From Bacillus sp. FJAT-29790 (lineage in GTDB: Bacteria > Bacillota > Bacilli > Bacillales > Cytobacillaceae), in contig NZ_JAHNZZ010000001.1 of the NCBI RefSeq assembly GCF_019039215.1, positions 456,042 to 503,781 of the forward strand: a DNA stretch of 47,740 bases, in the 5' to 3' direction. A model generated the notes under the pieces. That model made no database searches. It worked only from the letters and a program-made list of their open reading frames with translations, and was not told where the DNA came from. A program made the position numbers and the translations under genes. Shown here one piece after another: positions 17,713-27,225 of this stretch. Position 1 is the stretch's first letter; each line of letters starts with the position of its first letter.

Positions 17713-19020
17713 ATGAAAGATCTAGCAGTAAATGTTATCGGTGCAGGCTTAGCTGGAAGTGAGGCAGCGTGGCAGATAGCGAATCGCGGTATTCACGTTC
17801 GCCTATACGAAATGAGGCCGGTGAAGCAAACTCCTGCACACCACACAGATAAATTTGCAGAACTAGTATGCAGCAATTCTCTGAGAGCGAATACGCTTAC
17901 GAATGCAGTCGGAGTCCTAAAGGAAGAGATGAGATTACTAAATTCCGTAATTATCGATTCCGCCGATGCAAGTTCTGTTCCGGCAGGAGGGGCTTTAGCT
18001 GTCGATCGTCATGAATTTGCAGCTCGAGTAACTGAAAAGGTGAAAAACCATCCGAATGTTACGGTTATTCATGAGGAAGTGGCAGAAATTCCTGAAGGAC
18101 CGACGATCATTGCGACAGGGCCGCTTACAAGTGAAGCTTTATCTATGAAATTGAAAGAGCTCTCAGGTGAGGAATACTTGTATTTTTATGATGCGGCAGC
18201 CCCGATTATTGAAAAAGACTCCATTGATATGGAAAAGGTTTACTTGAAATCTCGATATGATAAAGGGGAAGCAGCCTATTTAAACTGCCCGATGACTGAA
18301 GAGGAATTCGATCGTTTTTACGAGGCATTGATTACTGCGGAAACCGTCCCATTAAAGGAATTTGAGAAAGAGATTTTTTTTGAGGGATGCATGCCGATTG
18401 AAGTAATGGCTAATAGAGGGAAGAAAACAATGTTGTTCGGACCGATGAAGCCTGTTGGCCTCGAAGATCCGAAAACAGGCAAAAGACCATATGCAGTCGT
18501 TCAGCTTCGTCAAGATGATGCAGCAGGCACTTTATATAATATTGTTGGATTTCAAACTCACTTGAAATGGGGCCCGCAAAAAGAAGTCATTCAATTGATT
18601 CCAGGCTTAGAAAATGCGGAAATCGTTCGTTATGGAGTTATGCACCGAAATACATTCATTAATTCGCCGAAAGTATTGCGATCTACTTATCAATTTAACA
18701 ATCGAGAAGATTTATTTTTTGCTGGCCAAATGACTGGAGTTGAAGGTTATGTCGAATCAGCTGCAAGCGGATTAGTCGCAGGAATAAATGCAGCTCGTTT
18801 TGTTAAAGGAGAAGCTCCGCTTGAATTTCCGCCTGAAACAGTGACAGGAAGCTTGGCACATTATATAACGTCCGCAAATGCAAAAAGTTTTCAGCCAATG
18901 AATGCAAACTTTGGTTTACTTCCTGACATCCCTGTGAAAATAAAAGGGAAAAAAGAGCGCAATGAATATCATGCAAACCGAGCTTTAGAAACAATTCAGA
19001 ACTTTGTGAAAAATACGTAA
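17713..19020 (+). CDS. trmFO: Methylenetetrahydrofolate-tRNA-(uracil-5-)-methyltransferase TrmFO
   Basis: TrmFO makes ribothymidine at tRNA position 54 using methylene-THF and FAD, replacing the SAM-dependent TrmA in most Gram-positives. The 435-residue protein begins with the FAD-binding [12 protein letters not shown] motif. The two functionally important cysteines are at 53 ([10 protein letters not shown]) and 226 ([10 protein letters not shown]). GGAGG lies 8 bases before the ATG. It precedes xerC with a 60-base gap that holds a hairpin. Confidence 0.97.
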   Translation: MKDLAVNVIGAGLAGSEAAWQIANRGIHVRLYEMRPVKQTPAHHTDKFAELVCSNSLRANTLTNAVGVLKEEMRLLNSVIIDSADASSVPAGGALAVDRHEFAARVTEKVKNHPNVTVIHEEVAEIPEGPTIIATGPLTSEALSMKLKELSGEEYLYFYDAAAPIIEKDSIDMEKVYLKSRYDKGEAAYLNCPMTEEEFDRFYEALITAETVPLKEFEKEIFFEGCMPIEVMANRGKKTMLFGPMKPVGLEDPKTGKRPYAVVQLRQDDAAGTLYNIVGFQTHLKWGPQKEVIQLIPGLENAEIVRYGVMHRNTFINSPKVLRSTYQFNNREDLFFAGQMTGVEGYVESAASGLVAGINAARFVKGEAPLEFPPETVTGSLAHYITSANAKSFQPMNANFGLLPDIPVKIKGKKERNEYHANRALETIQNFVKNT

Positions 19021-19028
19021 ATTCATTG

Positions 19029-19067
19029 CAAGGGCTACTAAAATGTGTTAAGCTTTAGAAGCCCTTG
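19029..19067 (+). promoter_or_regulatory. Hairpin between trmFO and xerC
   Basis: CAAGGGCT pairs with AGCCCTTG, then after one A-A mismatch CTAAA pairs with TTTAG: 13 pairs around an 11-base loop. It ends one base before the xerC ribosome binding site (GAGGTGG, 19069-19075). No T-tract follows, so it is not a standard terminator. It may tune xerC translation or protect mRNA. Confidence 0.5.
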
Positions 19068-19080
19068 TGAGGTGGTATAA

Positions 19081-19983
19081 ATGGATCAAATTGTGAACAA
19101 TTCGTTAAAGTTGTTTATTGAATATTTACAAATCGAAAAAAGTTATTCACAATATACTATTGAACATTACCAATATGACATTAGAGAATTCTTTATGTTC
19201 ATATCTGAACAAGCAATCAAAGATTTGGAAGATGTTAAGTATTTTGATGTTCGTATTTATTTAACAAAACTTTTTGATCAAAAGCTTGCAAGAAAATCGG
19301 TTGCTCGTAAAATTTCTTGCCTGCGTAGTTTTTTCAAATTTCTGGTGAGAGAAAAGATAGTTGCTGAAAACCCATTTGCTCTCGTTTCAATTCCCAAGGC
19401 TGAAAAAAGGCTTCCAGAGTTTTTTTATGAAGAAGAGCTACTACAGCTTTTTCAAGCCTGTGAAACGGATACGCCAATTGGGCAAAGAAACAAAGCACTT
19501 CTCGAACTTCTTTATGCTACTGGTATGCGTGTAAGCGAGTGCAGCCAAATCTGCATAAAAGACCTAGATATGTATATTTCAACTGTGCTGGTTCATGGAA
19601 AGGGGAAAAAGGAACGCTACATTCCTTTCGGAAGCTTTGCACATGACGCCTTACAGCTTTACATACAAAATGGCCGGAAGCTCCTGCTTACGAAAGAGGC
19701 TTCCAACGACGCTTTGTTTCTAAATTATCGAGGAGGTCCATTAACTTCGCGTGGTATTAGACTGATCTTGAATAAGTTGCTTGAACAATCAGCTTTAACT
19801 GGAAAAATACACCCTCATAAGCTTCGGCATACGTTTGCTACCCATTTGCTAGCGAATGGCGCCGATATGAGAACAGTTCAGGAGTTGTTGGGTCATTCCT
19901 TTTTGTCATCAACACAAGTGTATACGCATGTGACCAATGAATATTTGAGAAAAACATATATGACCCACCATCCTAGGGCATAA
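19081..19983 (+). CDS. xerC: Tyrosine recombinase XerC (CodV)
   Basis: This site-specific recombinase pairs with XerD to resolve chromosome dimers at dif. The 300-residue protein has the SAM-like N-terminal core-binding domain and the catalytic domain with Arg150 (ATGMRVSE), Lys174, His246 and Arg249 (HPHKLRH), His272 (LGHS) and nucleophile Tyr281 (QVYTHV). All the expected residues are present. It heads the conserved xerC(codV)-hslV-hslU-codY cluster of bacilli and is not part of a mobile element. Confidence 0.96.
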   Translation: MDQIVNNSLKLFIEYLQIEKSYSQYTIEHYQYDIREFFMFISEQAIKDLEDVKYFDVRIYLTKLFDQKLARKSVARKISCLRSFFKFLVREKIVAENPFALVSIPKAEKRLPEFFYEEELLQLFQACETDTPIGQRNKALLELLYATGMRVSECSQICIKDLDMYISTVLVHGKGKKERYIPFGSFAHDALQLYIQNGRKLLLTKEASNDALFLNYRGGPLTSRGIRLILNKLLEQSALTGKIHPHKLRHTFATHLLANGADMRTVQELLGHSFLSSTQVYTHVTNEYLRKTYMTHHPRA

Positions 19984-20063
19984 GGTCAAACTTTCTTTTA
20001 ATAAGAGGCAAACAATGGATAGAGTGGGATCGTTTGGGTAAGAACTGCAAAGGAGGGTTATTA

Positions 20064-20606
20064 ATGTCTCAATTTCATGCTACTACTATTTTTGCGGTCC
20101 AGCATAAAGGAAATTGCGCTATGTCTGGAGATGGTCAGGTAACTTTTGGGAATGCAGTTGTGATGAAGCACACAGCACGAAAAGTGCGGAAGCTGTTTAA
20201 TGGAAAGGTAATTGCTGGTTTTGCTGGCTCCGTAGCTGATGCATTTACCTTATTTGAAATGTTCGAAGGAAAGCTAGAAGAGTTTAATGGGAACTTGGAG
20301 AGGGCTGCAGTTGAGCTTGCGAAGCTATGGAGAAGCGATAAAGTTTTGCGCAAGTTGGAAGCGATGCTCATAATCATGAATGAGGAGAAATTGCTCCTGA
20401 TTTCAGGAACAGGCGAAGTAATTGAGCCCGATGACGGGATTTTAGCAATTGGCTCTGGTGGGCATTATGCATTGGCGGCAGGCAGGTCGTTAAAGAGATA
20501 TGCCGGTGACCATCTGTCAGCAAGGGAAATTGCTCAAGCGTCACTCGAAATGGCAGCTGAAATTTGTGTGTATACAAATAACAATATCATTGTTGAAGAA
20601 CTTTAA
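20064..20606 (+). CDS. hslV: ATP-dependent protease subunit HslV (ClpQ/CodW)
   Basis: HslV is the peptidase dodecamer of the HslVU protease. The 180-residue protein starts [12 protein letters not shown]: as in B. subtilis ClpQ, a Ser follows the initiator Met and a five-residue extension precedes the Thr-Thr that is N-terminal in E. coli HslV. The core ([40 protein letters not shown]) is typical. The ATG at 20064 follows AGGAGGG. A longer frame from 20034 has no ribosome binding site. hslU starts 18 bases after the stop. Confidence 0.97.
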   Translation: MSQFHATTIFAVQHKGNCAMSGDGQVTFGNAVVMKHTARKVRKLFNGKVIAGFAGSVADAFTLFEMFEGKLEEFNGNLERAAVELAKLWRSDKVLRKLEAMLIIMNEEKLLLISGTGEVIEPDDGILAIGSGGHYALAAGRSLKRYAGDHLSAREIAQASLEMAAEICVYTNNNIIVEEL

Positions 20607-20624
20607 GGGAAGGAGTGCTGATCA

Positions 20625-22031
20625 ATGATTAAAGGAACGAATTTAACCCCGCGTCAGATTGTTGAAAGGCTGGACCAATTTATTATCGGGCAAAAGGACG
20701 CAAAGAAAGCTGTTGCTGTTGCACTTAGAAACCGATACCGTCGCGGATTGCTTGATGAGAAGCTCCGAGATGAAATTACGCCTAAAAACATTTTAATGAT
20801 CGGGCCTACCGGCGTTGGTAAGACTGAAATAGCCCGAAGAATGGCTAAAATAGTAGGTGCTCCGTTTATTAAAGTGGAAGCAACAAAATTCACTGAAGTA
20901 GGATACGTTGGAAGAGATGTTGAATCAATGGTGAGAGACCTAGTGGAAACATCTGTGCGCCTTGTGAAAGAAGAAAAGATGGCTAGTGTAAAGGAACGGG
21001 CAGAAGATAATGCAAACCGTCTTCTTGTTGAATTGCTTGTCCCTTCAAATAAGAAGACCGCTAATTATAAAAACCCTTTAGAAATGCTGTTTGGCGGCGG
21101 AAACGATCAGTCGGACCAAGATTCTACTTTAGATGACGACTTGAGCCTTCAAGGAAAACGCAAGATAGTGAGAGAAAAACTTGCTCTTGGAGAGCTTGAA
21201 AACGAAATAGTTACCGTTGAAGTTGATGAACAGCAGCCTTCGATGTTTGATATGCTTCAAGGTTCCGGTATGGAACAAATGGGCATGAATATGCAGGATG
21301 CTCTTAGTGGGTTAATGCCGAAACGACGGAAGAAAAGAAAATTAACTGTCCATGAAGCAAGGAAGGTTTTGACAAATGAGGAAGCCCAAAAATTAATTGA
21401 TATGGATGAAGTGACACAAGAAGCAGTCTTTCGTGCTGAGCAATTTGGAATCATTTTTATCGATGAAATTGATAAGATCGCAAGCAAAAATGGCGGTGGA
21501 TCCTCTGCTGATGTATCTCGTGAAGGGGTGCAAAGAGATATCCTTCCAGTCGTCGAAGGTTCCACAGTTGTGACGAAGTATGGCTCGGTAAAAACAGACC
21601 ATGTCCTATTTATGGCAGCTGGAGCATTCCATATGGCAAAACCTTCAGATTTAATTCCGGAACTTCAAGGTCGTTTTCCGATCCGAGTTGAACTGAATAA
21701 ATTGACGGTAGAAGACTTCTTTAATATTCTTGTAGAGCCTGATAATGCGCTTATTAAACAATATGAAGCATTATTGGAAACGGAAGGTATACAAATTGAA
21801 TTTTCTGACGATGCTATTCGTAGGGTTGCTGAATTTGCTTTTGAGGTCAATCAAAATACGGATAACATCGGAGCGAGAAGACTCCATACCATCATGGAAA
21901 AATTATTGGAAGATTTATCATTTGAAGCTCCTGATATCACAATGGAGAAAATTTCAATTACCCCTCAATACGTTGAGGAGAAACTGGGAGCAATTTCACG
22001 CAACAAAGATTTAAGTCAATTCATTTTGTAG
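20625..22031 (+). CDS. hslU: ATP-dependent protease ATPase subunit HslU (ClpY)
   Basis: HslU is the AAA+ unfoldase that feeds HslV. The 468-residue protein has [16 protein letters not shown] at the N-terminus, Walker [10 protein letters not shown], the substrate-pore motif GYVGRD, the variable I domain (about 110-240), Walker [11 protein letters not shown] and the C-terminal tail KDLSQFIL that docks into HslV. AAGGAG lies 9 bases before the ATG. It is cotranscribed with hslV. Confidence 0.97.
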   Translation: MIKGTNLTPRQIVERLDQFIIGQKDAKKAVAVALRNRYRRGLLDEKLRDEITPKNILMIGPTGVGKTEIARRMAKIVGAPFIKVEATKFTEVGYVGRDVESMVRDLVETSVRLVKEEKMASVKERAEDNANRLLVELLVPSNKKTANYKNPLEMLFGGGNDQSDQDSTLDDDLSLQGKRKIVREKLALGELENEIVTVEVDEQQPSMFDMLQGSGMEQMGMNMQDALSGLMPKRRKKRKLTVHEARKVLTNEEAQKLIDMDEVTQEAVFRAEQFGIIFIDEIDKIASKNGGGSSADVSREGVQRDILPVVEGSTVVTKYGSVKTDHVLFMAAGAFHMAKPSDLIPELQGRFPIRVELNKLTVEDFFNILVEPDNALIKQYEALLETEGIQIEFSDDAIRRVAEFAFEVNQNTDNIGARRLHTIMEKLLEDLSFEAPDITMEKISITPQYVEEKLGAISRNKDLSQFIL

Positions 22032-22075
22032 AAAAAAATGTCTGCAATTGTTTTAACAAATAGGAGGAAGAAATA

Positions 22076-22855
22076 ATGGATTTATTAACAAGAACAAGAA
22101 AAATTAATGCAATGCTGCAAAGAGCAGCTGGGAAACCGGTAAACTTTAAAGAAATGGCGGAAACATTGAGTGATGTCATCACTGCAAATACTTTTGTCGT
22201 TAGTCGCCGTGGGAAATTATTAGGTTTAGCAGTAAATCAACAAATCGAAAACGATCGTATGAAGAAAATGTTCGAAGACCGTCAATTCCCTGAAGAATAT
22301 ACGAATAATCTTTTTAATGTTCAGGAGACATCATCAAATCTTGGGATAGATAGCGAATACACAGCGTTTCCAGTTGAGAACAAGGAGCTTTTCAGCAGTG
22401 GCTTAACGACAATTGTTCCAATTATCGGCGGTGGGGAACGTCTTGGCACACTTATCCTTGCTAGGCTGGCAGATCAATTCCATGACGATGATTTAATCCT
22501 TGCTGAATATGGCGCAACTGTTGTAGGCATGGAGATTCTTCGAGAAAAATCGGAAGAAATCGAAGAAGAAGCCCGCAGTAAGGCAGTTGTTCAAATGGCG
22601 ATCAGCTCCCTTTCTTATAGTGAACTTGAAGCGATTGAACATATTTTTGAAGAACTTAATGGAAGCGAAGGATTGCTCGTTGCGTCAAAAATCGCTGACC
22701 GTGTTGGAATTACTCGCTCCGTAATCGTTAACGCCTTGAGGAAATTGGAAAGCGCTGGTGTAATTGAATCCAGATCCCTTGGAATGAAAGGTACTTACAT
22801 TAAAGTCTTAAATGACAAGTTTTTATTAGAGCTTGAGAAACTAAAGTCAAGCTAA
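22076..22855 (+). CDS. codY: GTP-sensing transcriptional pleiotropic repressor CodY
   Basis: CodY represses stationary-phase and nutrient-acquisition genes when GTP and branched-chain amino acids are high. The 259-residue protein has the GAF ligand domain (about 1-155) and a C-terminal winged helix-turn-helix ([22 protein letters not shown]). AGGAGG lies 8 bases before the ATG. It ends the xerC-hslVU-codY unit before a strong terminator. In B. subtilis CodY also represses the fla/che promoter, which lies just downstream. Confidence 0.98.
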   Translation: MDLLTRTRKINAMLQRAAGKPVNFKEMAETLSDVITANTFVVSRRGKLLGLAVNQQIENDRMKKMFEDRQFPEEYTNNLFNVQETSSNLGIDSEYTAFPVENKELFSSGLTTIVPIIGGGERLGTLILARLADQFHDDDLILAEYGATVVGMEILREKSEEIEEEARSKAVVQMAISSLSYSELEAIEHIFEELNGSEGLLVASKIADRVGITRSVIVNALRKLESAGVIESRSLGMKGTYIKVLNDKFLLELEKLKSS

Positions 22856-22889
22856 GGAAAGTTCGGATCTTAATCTAATTCTTAATCAT

Positions 22890-22926
22890 AAAACGCCCGT
22901 CTTCGACAAGACGGGCGTTTTATTTG
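22890..22926 (+). terminator. Rho-independent terminator after codY
   Basis: A 14-bp perfect stem, AAAACGCCCGTCTT / AAGACGGGCGTTTT, has loop CGAC and T-rich flanks on both sides, so it can act in both directions. Confidence 0.95.
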
Positions 22927-22938
22927 TAATTTAATTGT

Positions 22939-23174
22939 CTAAAATAAATCTAGGTACGAAGGTCCTAATTCATAAAAAATTGCGGCAAATTCGGAAATAG
23001 CTTCTAATTATTCCTCGGAATTCACTACAACTTTAAACAAATCGTTCGCAAATTTGTAATTATTTAAATTGATTTCCCATTTATTAACATCAAGAACAAT
23101 TCTATAATTAAAAATGGGCCTAATGTCACACCAAAAGTAACCCCAACTACATAGACATATTATTTCATTTTCAT
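22939..23174 (-). pseudogene. Decayed minus-strand gene fragment between codY and flgB
   Basis: Reading the minus strand from ATG 23174, the frame gives MKMK, a TAA at 23162, then YVYVVGVTFGVTLG and PFLIIELFLMLINGKSI (a membrane-segment-like run) to a stop at 23066. In another frame from about 23070 it continues NLNNYKFANDLFKVVVNSEE, a TAA at 23010, then LEAISEFAAIFYELGPSYL and DLF to TAG at 22939. The pieces read like one small protein of about 75-80 residues broken by two stops and one frameshift. I do not recognise the family. No ribosome binding site precedes the ATG. Confidence 0.5.
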
Positions 23175-23187
23175 TACAATAGAGTTG

Positions 23188-23217
23188 TTGACAAATTTAT
23201 TCCTTTATCGCTAAAAT
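23188..23217 (+). promoter_or_regulatory. Sigma-A promoter of the fla/che operon
   Basis: TTGACA (23188-23193), 18 bases, then TAAAAT (23212-23217), 85 bases before flgB. This corresponds to the PA promoter of B. subtilis fla/che. I saw no good sigma-D site (TAAA, about 15 bases, GCCGATAT) between codY and flgB. Confidence 0.65.
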
Positions 23218-23301
23218 TCTACATTTTTTTATAATAATATCAAATTAATTGGCATTTACCCCCATTAATAAAGTAATATGGGTATTGAATGAGGTGGGTT
23301 T

Positions 23302-23697
23302 ATGAAATTATTTTCCAACACGATATCAACAATTGAACAAGGTTTAAATTATTCTTCACTAAAACAGAAAGTAATTTCGCAAAATATTGCGAATGAAAGC
23401 ACACCGGGATATAAAGCAAAAGATGTCAGTTTTAAAGAAACATTACGGTTGGCATCAAATCAATCAATGGCTGCAAATCGCACCGATAATAGACATTTCG
23501 AATTCAAAGGAAGGCCCATTTCTAATTCGGGAGTCATCACGAGAAAAAATGTGTCGTTTAACCATAACAGAAACAGTGTAGATATGGACAATGAAATGGC
23601 AGATTTAGCTACGAACCAAATCTATTTTAATGCAATGATAGATAGAATGAGTGGGAAATTCTCCAGTCTACAAACTGTCATTCGAGGAGGTAAGTAA
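23302..23697 (+). CDS. flgB: Flagellar basal-body rod protein FlgB
   Basis: FlgB is the proximal rod protein. The 131-residue protein has the rod-family N-terminus (ISQNIANESTPGYKAKDVSF) and the C-terminal coiled-coil segment (DMDNEMADLATNQIYFNAM). It is the first gene of the fla/che operon, with GAGGTGGG just upstream of its ATG. flgC follows after 2 bases, and its ribosome binding site lies within the end of flgB. Confidence 0.97.
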   Translation: MKLFSNTISTIEQGLNYSSLKQKVISQNIANESTPGYKAKDVSFKETLRLASNQSMAANRTDNRHFEFKGRPISNSGVITRKNVSFNHNRNSVDMDNEMADLATNQIYFNAMIDRMSGKFSSLQTVIRGGK

Positions 23698-23699
23698 GA

Positions 23700-24158
23700 A
23701 TGTCAATTTTTCATAGTATGAATAACACAGCCTCTGCCTTAACTGCACAAAGACTGCGAATGGACGTTATTTCATCCAATATGGCGAATGTTGATTCGAC
23801 TAGAGCGAGAGTTGTAAATGGCGAATGGCAGCCTTACCGTCGTAAATCAGTTGTTCTCGAACCGAAAGAAGGGCAATTCTCCAGTTTTTTAAATACAGCC
23901 ATGAATAGAACTGGTAGCCATTCAGTTGGCAACGGGGTGAAAGTTTCAAGGATTATTGAAGATCAAACACCATTTAAGCTCGTTTACGACCCTGAACATC
24001 CTGACGCAAATAATGAAGGCTATGTTGAGCTGCCTAATGTTGATCCGTTGCGGGAAATGGTTGATTTGATGAGTGCCACTAGATCGTATGAAGCAAACGT
24101 GACTGTTTTTAATGCTTCCAAAGGGATGATGATGAAAGCATTAGAAATAGGGAAATAA
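23700..24158 (+). CDS. flgC: Flagellar basal-body rod protein FlgC
   Basis: FlgC is a proximal rod protein. The 152-residue protein has LRMDVISSNMANVDSTRA at the N-terminus, YVELPNVDPLREMVDLMSATRSYEANV in the C-terminal half and an ending typical of the family. AGGAGG inside flgB lies 9 bases before the ATG. Its stop overlaps the ribosome binding site of fliE. Confidence 0.97.
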   Translation: MSIFHSMNNTASALTAQRLRMDVISSNMANVDSTRARVVNGEWQPYRRKSVVLEPKEGQFSSFLNTAMNRTGSHSVGNGVKVSRIIEDQTPFKLVYDPEHPDANNEGYVELPNVDPLREMVDLMSATRSYEANVTVFNASKGMMMKALEIGK

Positions 24159-24172
24159 AGGAGAATGGTTAA

Positions 24173-24481
24173 ATGAATAAGGTGACATTCATGCCTGTTA
24201 CTCAAATGTTAAAACCACAAAAAAACACCAAGACCCATACATATACACCTTTCGAAGCTCATAGGAGTTTTTCGTCCGTATTGAAAAATTCAATTGAAAA
24301 AATTAATGAAGCTCAGATTCAATCAGATAAAATGACCGAAAAACTGGCAAGAGGAGAAAATGTTGATCTTCATCAAGTAATGATTGCTTCTCAAAAAGCC
24401 AGTATAACAATGCAGGCTGCATTAGAAATCCGGAATAAAGTGATCGAAGCCTATCAAGAGACAATGAGGATGCAAGTTTAA
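24173..24481 (+). CDS. fliE: Flagellar hook-basal body protein FliE
   Basis: FliE joins the MS ring to the rod and is exported early. The 102-residue protein ends with the conserved [35 protein letters not shown]-type segment (here YQETMRMQV). The start follows AAGGAG by 9 bases. A 122-base gap to fliF follows, longer than elsewhere in the operon, holding no gene. Confidence 0.95.
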   Translation: [102 protein letters not shown]

Positions 24482-24603
24482 TAGGAAAGCCGAAGCGCCA
24501 TGTGACCTAGAGGGCGATATTTTAATCTGTTGTTAAAGCTAAAAACTAACGAATAGCGGTTATTAGCTGCCAAAGAATGAGACAGAATAACCGGGGGATT
24601 AAG

Positions 24604-26196
24604 ATGAATGAATCATTTCAGAAATATGTAAATAAAGCTAAAGAATACTGGAGAAGCCGAACCAAAAAGCAAAAACTTGTGCTCTTTGGTTCCGCTCTTT
24701 TATTTATAGTCATAATTGCATTGGGATCCCTTTTAGCAACTAGAACCACTTTAGTGCCTTTATACAGCAATTTGTCACCATCTGAGACAGGCACAATTAA
24801 AGAAAGCTTGGACGGAAGGGGCATTAAATCGGAAATAACCGATGGAGGCTCAACCATAAGAGTCCCTGAAGAGATTGTGGATACACTTAAAGTAGAGCTC
24901 GCTGCTGAAGGGATCCCTAAATCGGGAAGCATTGATTATTCATTTTTTAGTCAGAATGCCGGATTTGGCAGCACTGATAATGAGTTTAATATGAATAAGC
25001 TAAATTCGATGCAAGGGGAATTAGCGAACCTGATGAAAGCGATTGATGGTGTGAATGATGCCAAGGTGATGATCACCCTTCCACAGAAAGGGATCTTTGT
25101 CAGTGATCAAGCAGAGGAAGCTTCCGCATCCATTATTCTTAATACAAAACCAGGCTATCAGTTCGAGGAATCTCAAATTCAAGCACTCTATCATTTAGTT
25201 TCAAAAAGCATTCCCAATCTGCCTACTGATAATATCGTCATAACAAACCAGTTTTTTGAGTACTTTGACTTAAAAAATAATAATTCTTCGCCAGGCGCTT
25301 CATTTGCTGCACAACATGAAATAAAGAAGCAAATTGAAAGAGATGTCCAACGTCAAGTTCAAGGGATGTTAAGAACCTTGATGGGGCAGGAAAAGGTTGT
25401 TGTGTCAGTTACTGCTGATATCGACTTCACCCAGGAGAATAGGCAGGAAGACCTTATAACACCAGTTGATGAGGAAAATATGGCAGGGATTGCGATCAGC
25501 GCTCAGAAAATTACTGAAACCTTTACTGGAAATGCAGATCAGGTCGGTGGACTTCCTCAAGGACAAGACCCTGCTGATGCACTTGGATCTTCTTATTTAG
25601 AAGGTAACGGCTCAAATGGTGATTACGAAAGAATTGAAGAAACAATCAATAATGAAGTAAATAAAATACGCAAAGAAATTGTTGAGAGTCCCTACAAAGT
25701 AAGAGATCTTGGAATTCAAGTAATGGTGGAACCACCAGAAGCGGACGATCCAAACTCACTTCCGCAAGAAAGAATCGATGATATTACGAAAATCCTTGGG
25801 ACGATCGTCCGCACAACGATTGATAAGAAAGCTGGTAACGCGGAGTTGACTGAAGCGGATTTACAGAATAAAGTCGTTGTTTCAGTCCAACCGTTCAAAG
25901 GGAAGGTAGAGTTCCCGAATGAAATTAAGCCAGTCATGCCAATGTGGGCGTATATCGCAGGCGGTATTCTTTTAGCTATTATCGGGGGGCTTATCTTCTT
26001 ATTTATTAAAGCAAGAAGAAAACGAGCGGAAGCTGAAGAAGAGAACAGTAAACAGGAAGAATTAATTCAAGTCCCAGATGTTAATGAAGAGCATGAAACA
26101 GAAAGCACGATGCGCAAGAAACAACTTGAAAAAATGGCAAAAGAAAAACCAGAAGACTTTGCAAAGCTGTTGCGTTCTTGGATTGCTGAAGATTAG
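24604..26196 (+). CDS. fliF: Flagellar M-ring protein FliF
   Basis: FliF forms the MS ring in the cytoplasmic membrane. The 530-residue protein has an N-terminal membrane segment (about 25-45), the YscJ/FliF ring domains (VPLYSNLSPSETG, IPKSGSIDYSFFSQNAGFGSTDNEF, KVMITLPQKGIF), a second membrane segment (MWAYIAGGILLAIIGGLIF) and a cytoplasmic tail ending FAKLLRSWIAED that binds FliG. The ATG at 24604 is preceded by GGGGGA; an in-frame ATG at 24577 has none. Confidence 0.97.
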   Translation: MNESFQKYVNKAKEYWRSRTKKQKLVLFGSALLFIVIIALGSLLATRTTLVPLYSNLSPSETGTIKESLDGRGIKSEITDGGSTIRVPEEIVDTLKVELAAEGIPKSGSIDYSFFSQNAGFGSTDNEFNMNKLNSMQGELANLMKAIDGVNDAKVMITLPQKGIFVSDQAEEASASIILNTKPGYQFEESQIQALYHLVSKSIPNLPTDNIVITNQFFEYFDLKNNNSSPGASFAAQHEIKKQIERDVQRQVQGMLRTLMGQEKVVVSVTADIDFTQENRQEDLITPVDEENMAGIAISAQKITETFTGNADQVGGLPQGQDPADALGSSYLEGNGSNGDYERIEETINNEVNKIRKEIVESPYKVRDLGIQVMVEPPEADDPNSLPQERIDDITKILGTIVRTTIDKKAGNAELTEADLQNKVVVSVQPFKGKVEFPNEIKPVMPMWAYIAGGILLAIIGGLIFLFIKARRKRAEAEEENSKQEELIQVPDVNEEHETESTMRKKQLEKMAKEKPEDFAKLLRSWIAED

Positions 26197-26208
26197 GAGG
26201 GATGGATA

Positions 26209-27225
26209 GTGGCGAAAAGAGATCAAAAAGAATTATCTGGTAAACAAAAGGCGGCCATCCTTCTCATTTCACTTGGTCCCGATGTTGCGTCTTCTGTATA
26301 TAAGCATTTGAGTGAAGAGGAAATTGAAAAATTAACCTTAGAGATCTCTGGTGTCAGAAAGGTTGACTCGCAAACAAAGGTGGAAATTCTTGAGGAGTTT
26401 CACAATATTGCGCTGGCGCAAGATTACATTTCTCAAGGCGGGATCGGCTATGCAAAAACCGTCCTTGAAAAAGCACTTGGTACTGAGCAAGCGGCTATTA
26501 TTATTAACCGACTAACCTCTTCATTGCAGGTTAGGCCATTTGATTTTGCGAGAAAAGCTGATCCGGCTCAAATATTAAATTTCATTCAAAATGAGCATCC
26601 GCAAACCATTTCATTGATCTTATCGTATTTGGATGCTGCTCAGGCAGGTCAAATATTATCAGAGCTGCCGCAGGAAATGCAGGCGGATATTGCTAAAAGG
26701 ATCGCTGTTATGGATAGTACAGCACCTGAAATAATCAATGAAGTTGAACAAATATTAGAGAGAAAACTATCTGCAACCGTTACACAGGATTATACACAGA
26801 CAGGCGGAATTGAAGCGGTTGTCGATGTCCTAAATGGTGTTGACCGATCGACGGAGCGGACTATTTTGGATGCGTTGGAAATTCAAGATCCGGAGCTTGC
26901 TGAGGAAATTAAGAAGAGGATGTTTGTATTTGAAGACATCGTTACTCTTGATAACCGTGCAATTCAGAGAGTTATTCGTGATTGTGAAAGTGAAGACCTA
27001 ATGCTTTCACTTAAGGTTTCCAGTGATGAAGTGAAAGAGATTATCTATAAAAATATGTCTAAACGGATGGTTGAAACGTTTAAGGATGAGATGGAGTATA
27101 TGGGTCCTGTTAGACTAAGAGATGTTGAAGAAGCACAATCAAGAATAGTTGCCATTATTCGCCGTCTAGAGGAAGCTGGGGAGATCGTCGTTGCACGCGG
27201 CGGGGGAGATGATATTATTGTCTAG
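26209..27225 (+). CDS. fliG: Flagellar motor switch protein FliG
   Basis: FliG couples the MotAB stator to rotor torque. The 338-residue protein has the N domain (GKQKAAILLISLGPDVASSVYKHL), the EHPQ motif (NEHPQTISLILSYL), and the C-terminal torque helix (FVFEDIVTLDNRAIQRVIRD). It starts with GTG at 26209 behind AGGAGGG. The last 8 bases overlap fliH. Confidence 0.98.
   Translation: MAKRDQKELSGKQKAAILLISLGPDVASSVYKHLSEEEIEKLTLEISGVRKVDSQTKVEILEEFHNIALAQDYISQGGIGYAKTVLEKALGTEQAAIIINRLTSSLQVRPFDFARKADPAQILNFIQNEHPQTISLILSYLDAAQAGQILSELPQEMQADIAKRIAVMDSTAPEIINEVEQILERKLSATVTQDYTQTGGIEAVVDVLNGVDRSTERTILDALEIQDPELAEEIKKRMFVFEDIVTLDNRAIQRVIRDCESEDLMLSLKVSSDEVKEIIYKNMSKRMVETFKDEMEYMGPVRLRDVEEAQSRIVAIIRRLEEAGEIVVARGGGDDIIV

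Noticed and set aside
19081..19983. Tyrosine recombinase as a sign of a mobile element
   Set aside because: It is the housekeeping XerC in its conserved codV-hslVU-codY context; there are no attachment-site repeats or cargo genes.
22991..23005. CodY-box-like sequence (CAAATTCGGAAATAG) upstream of flgB
   Set aside because: It matches the AATTTTCWGAAAATT consensus at only about half of the positions, too few to call an operator.
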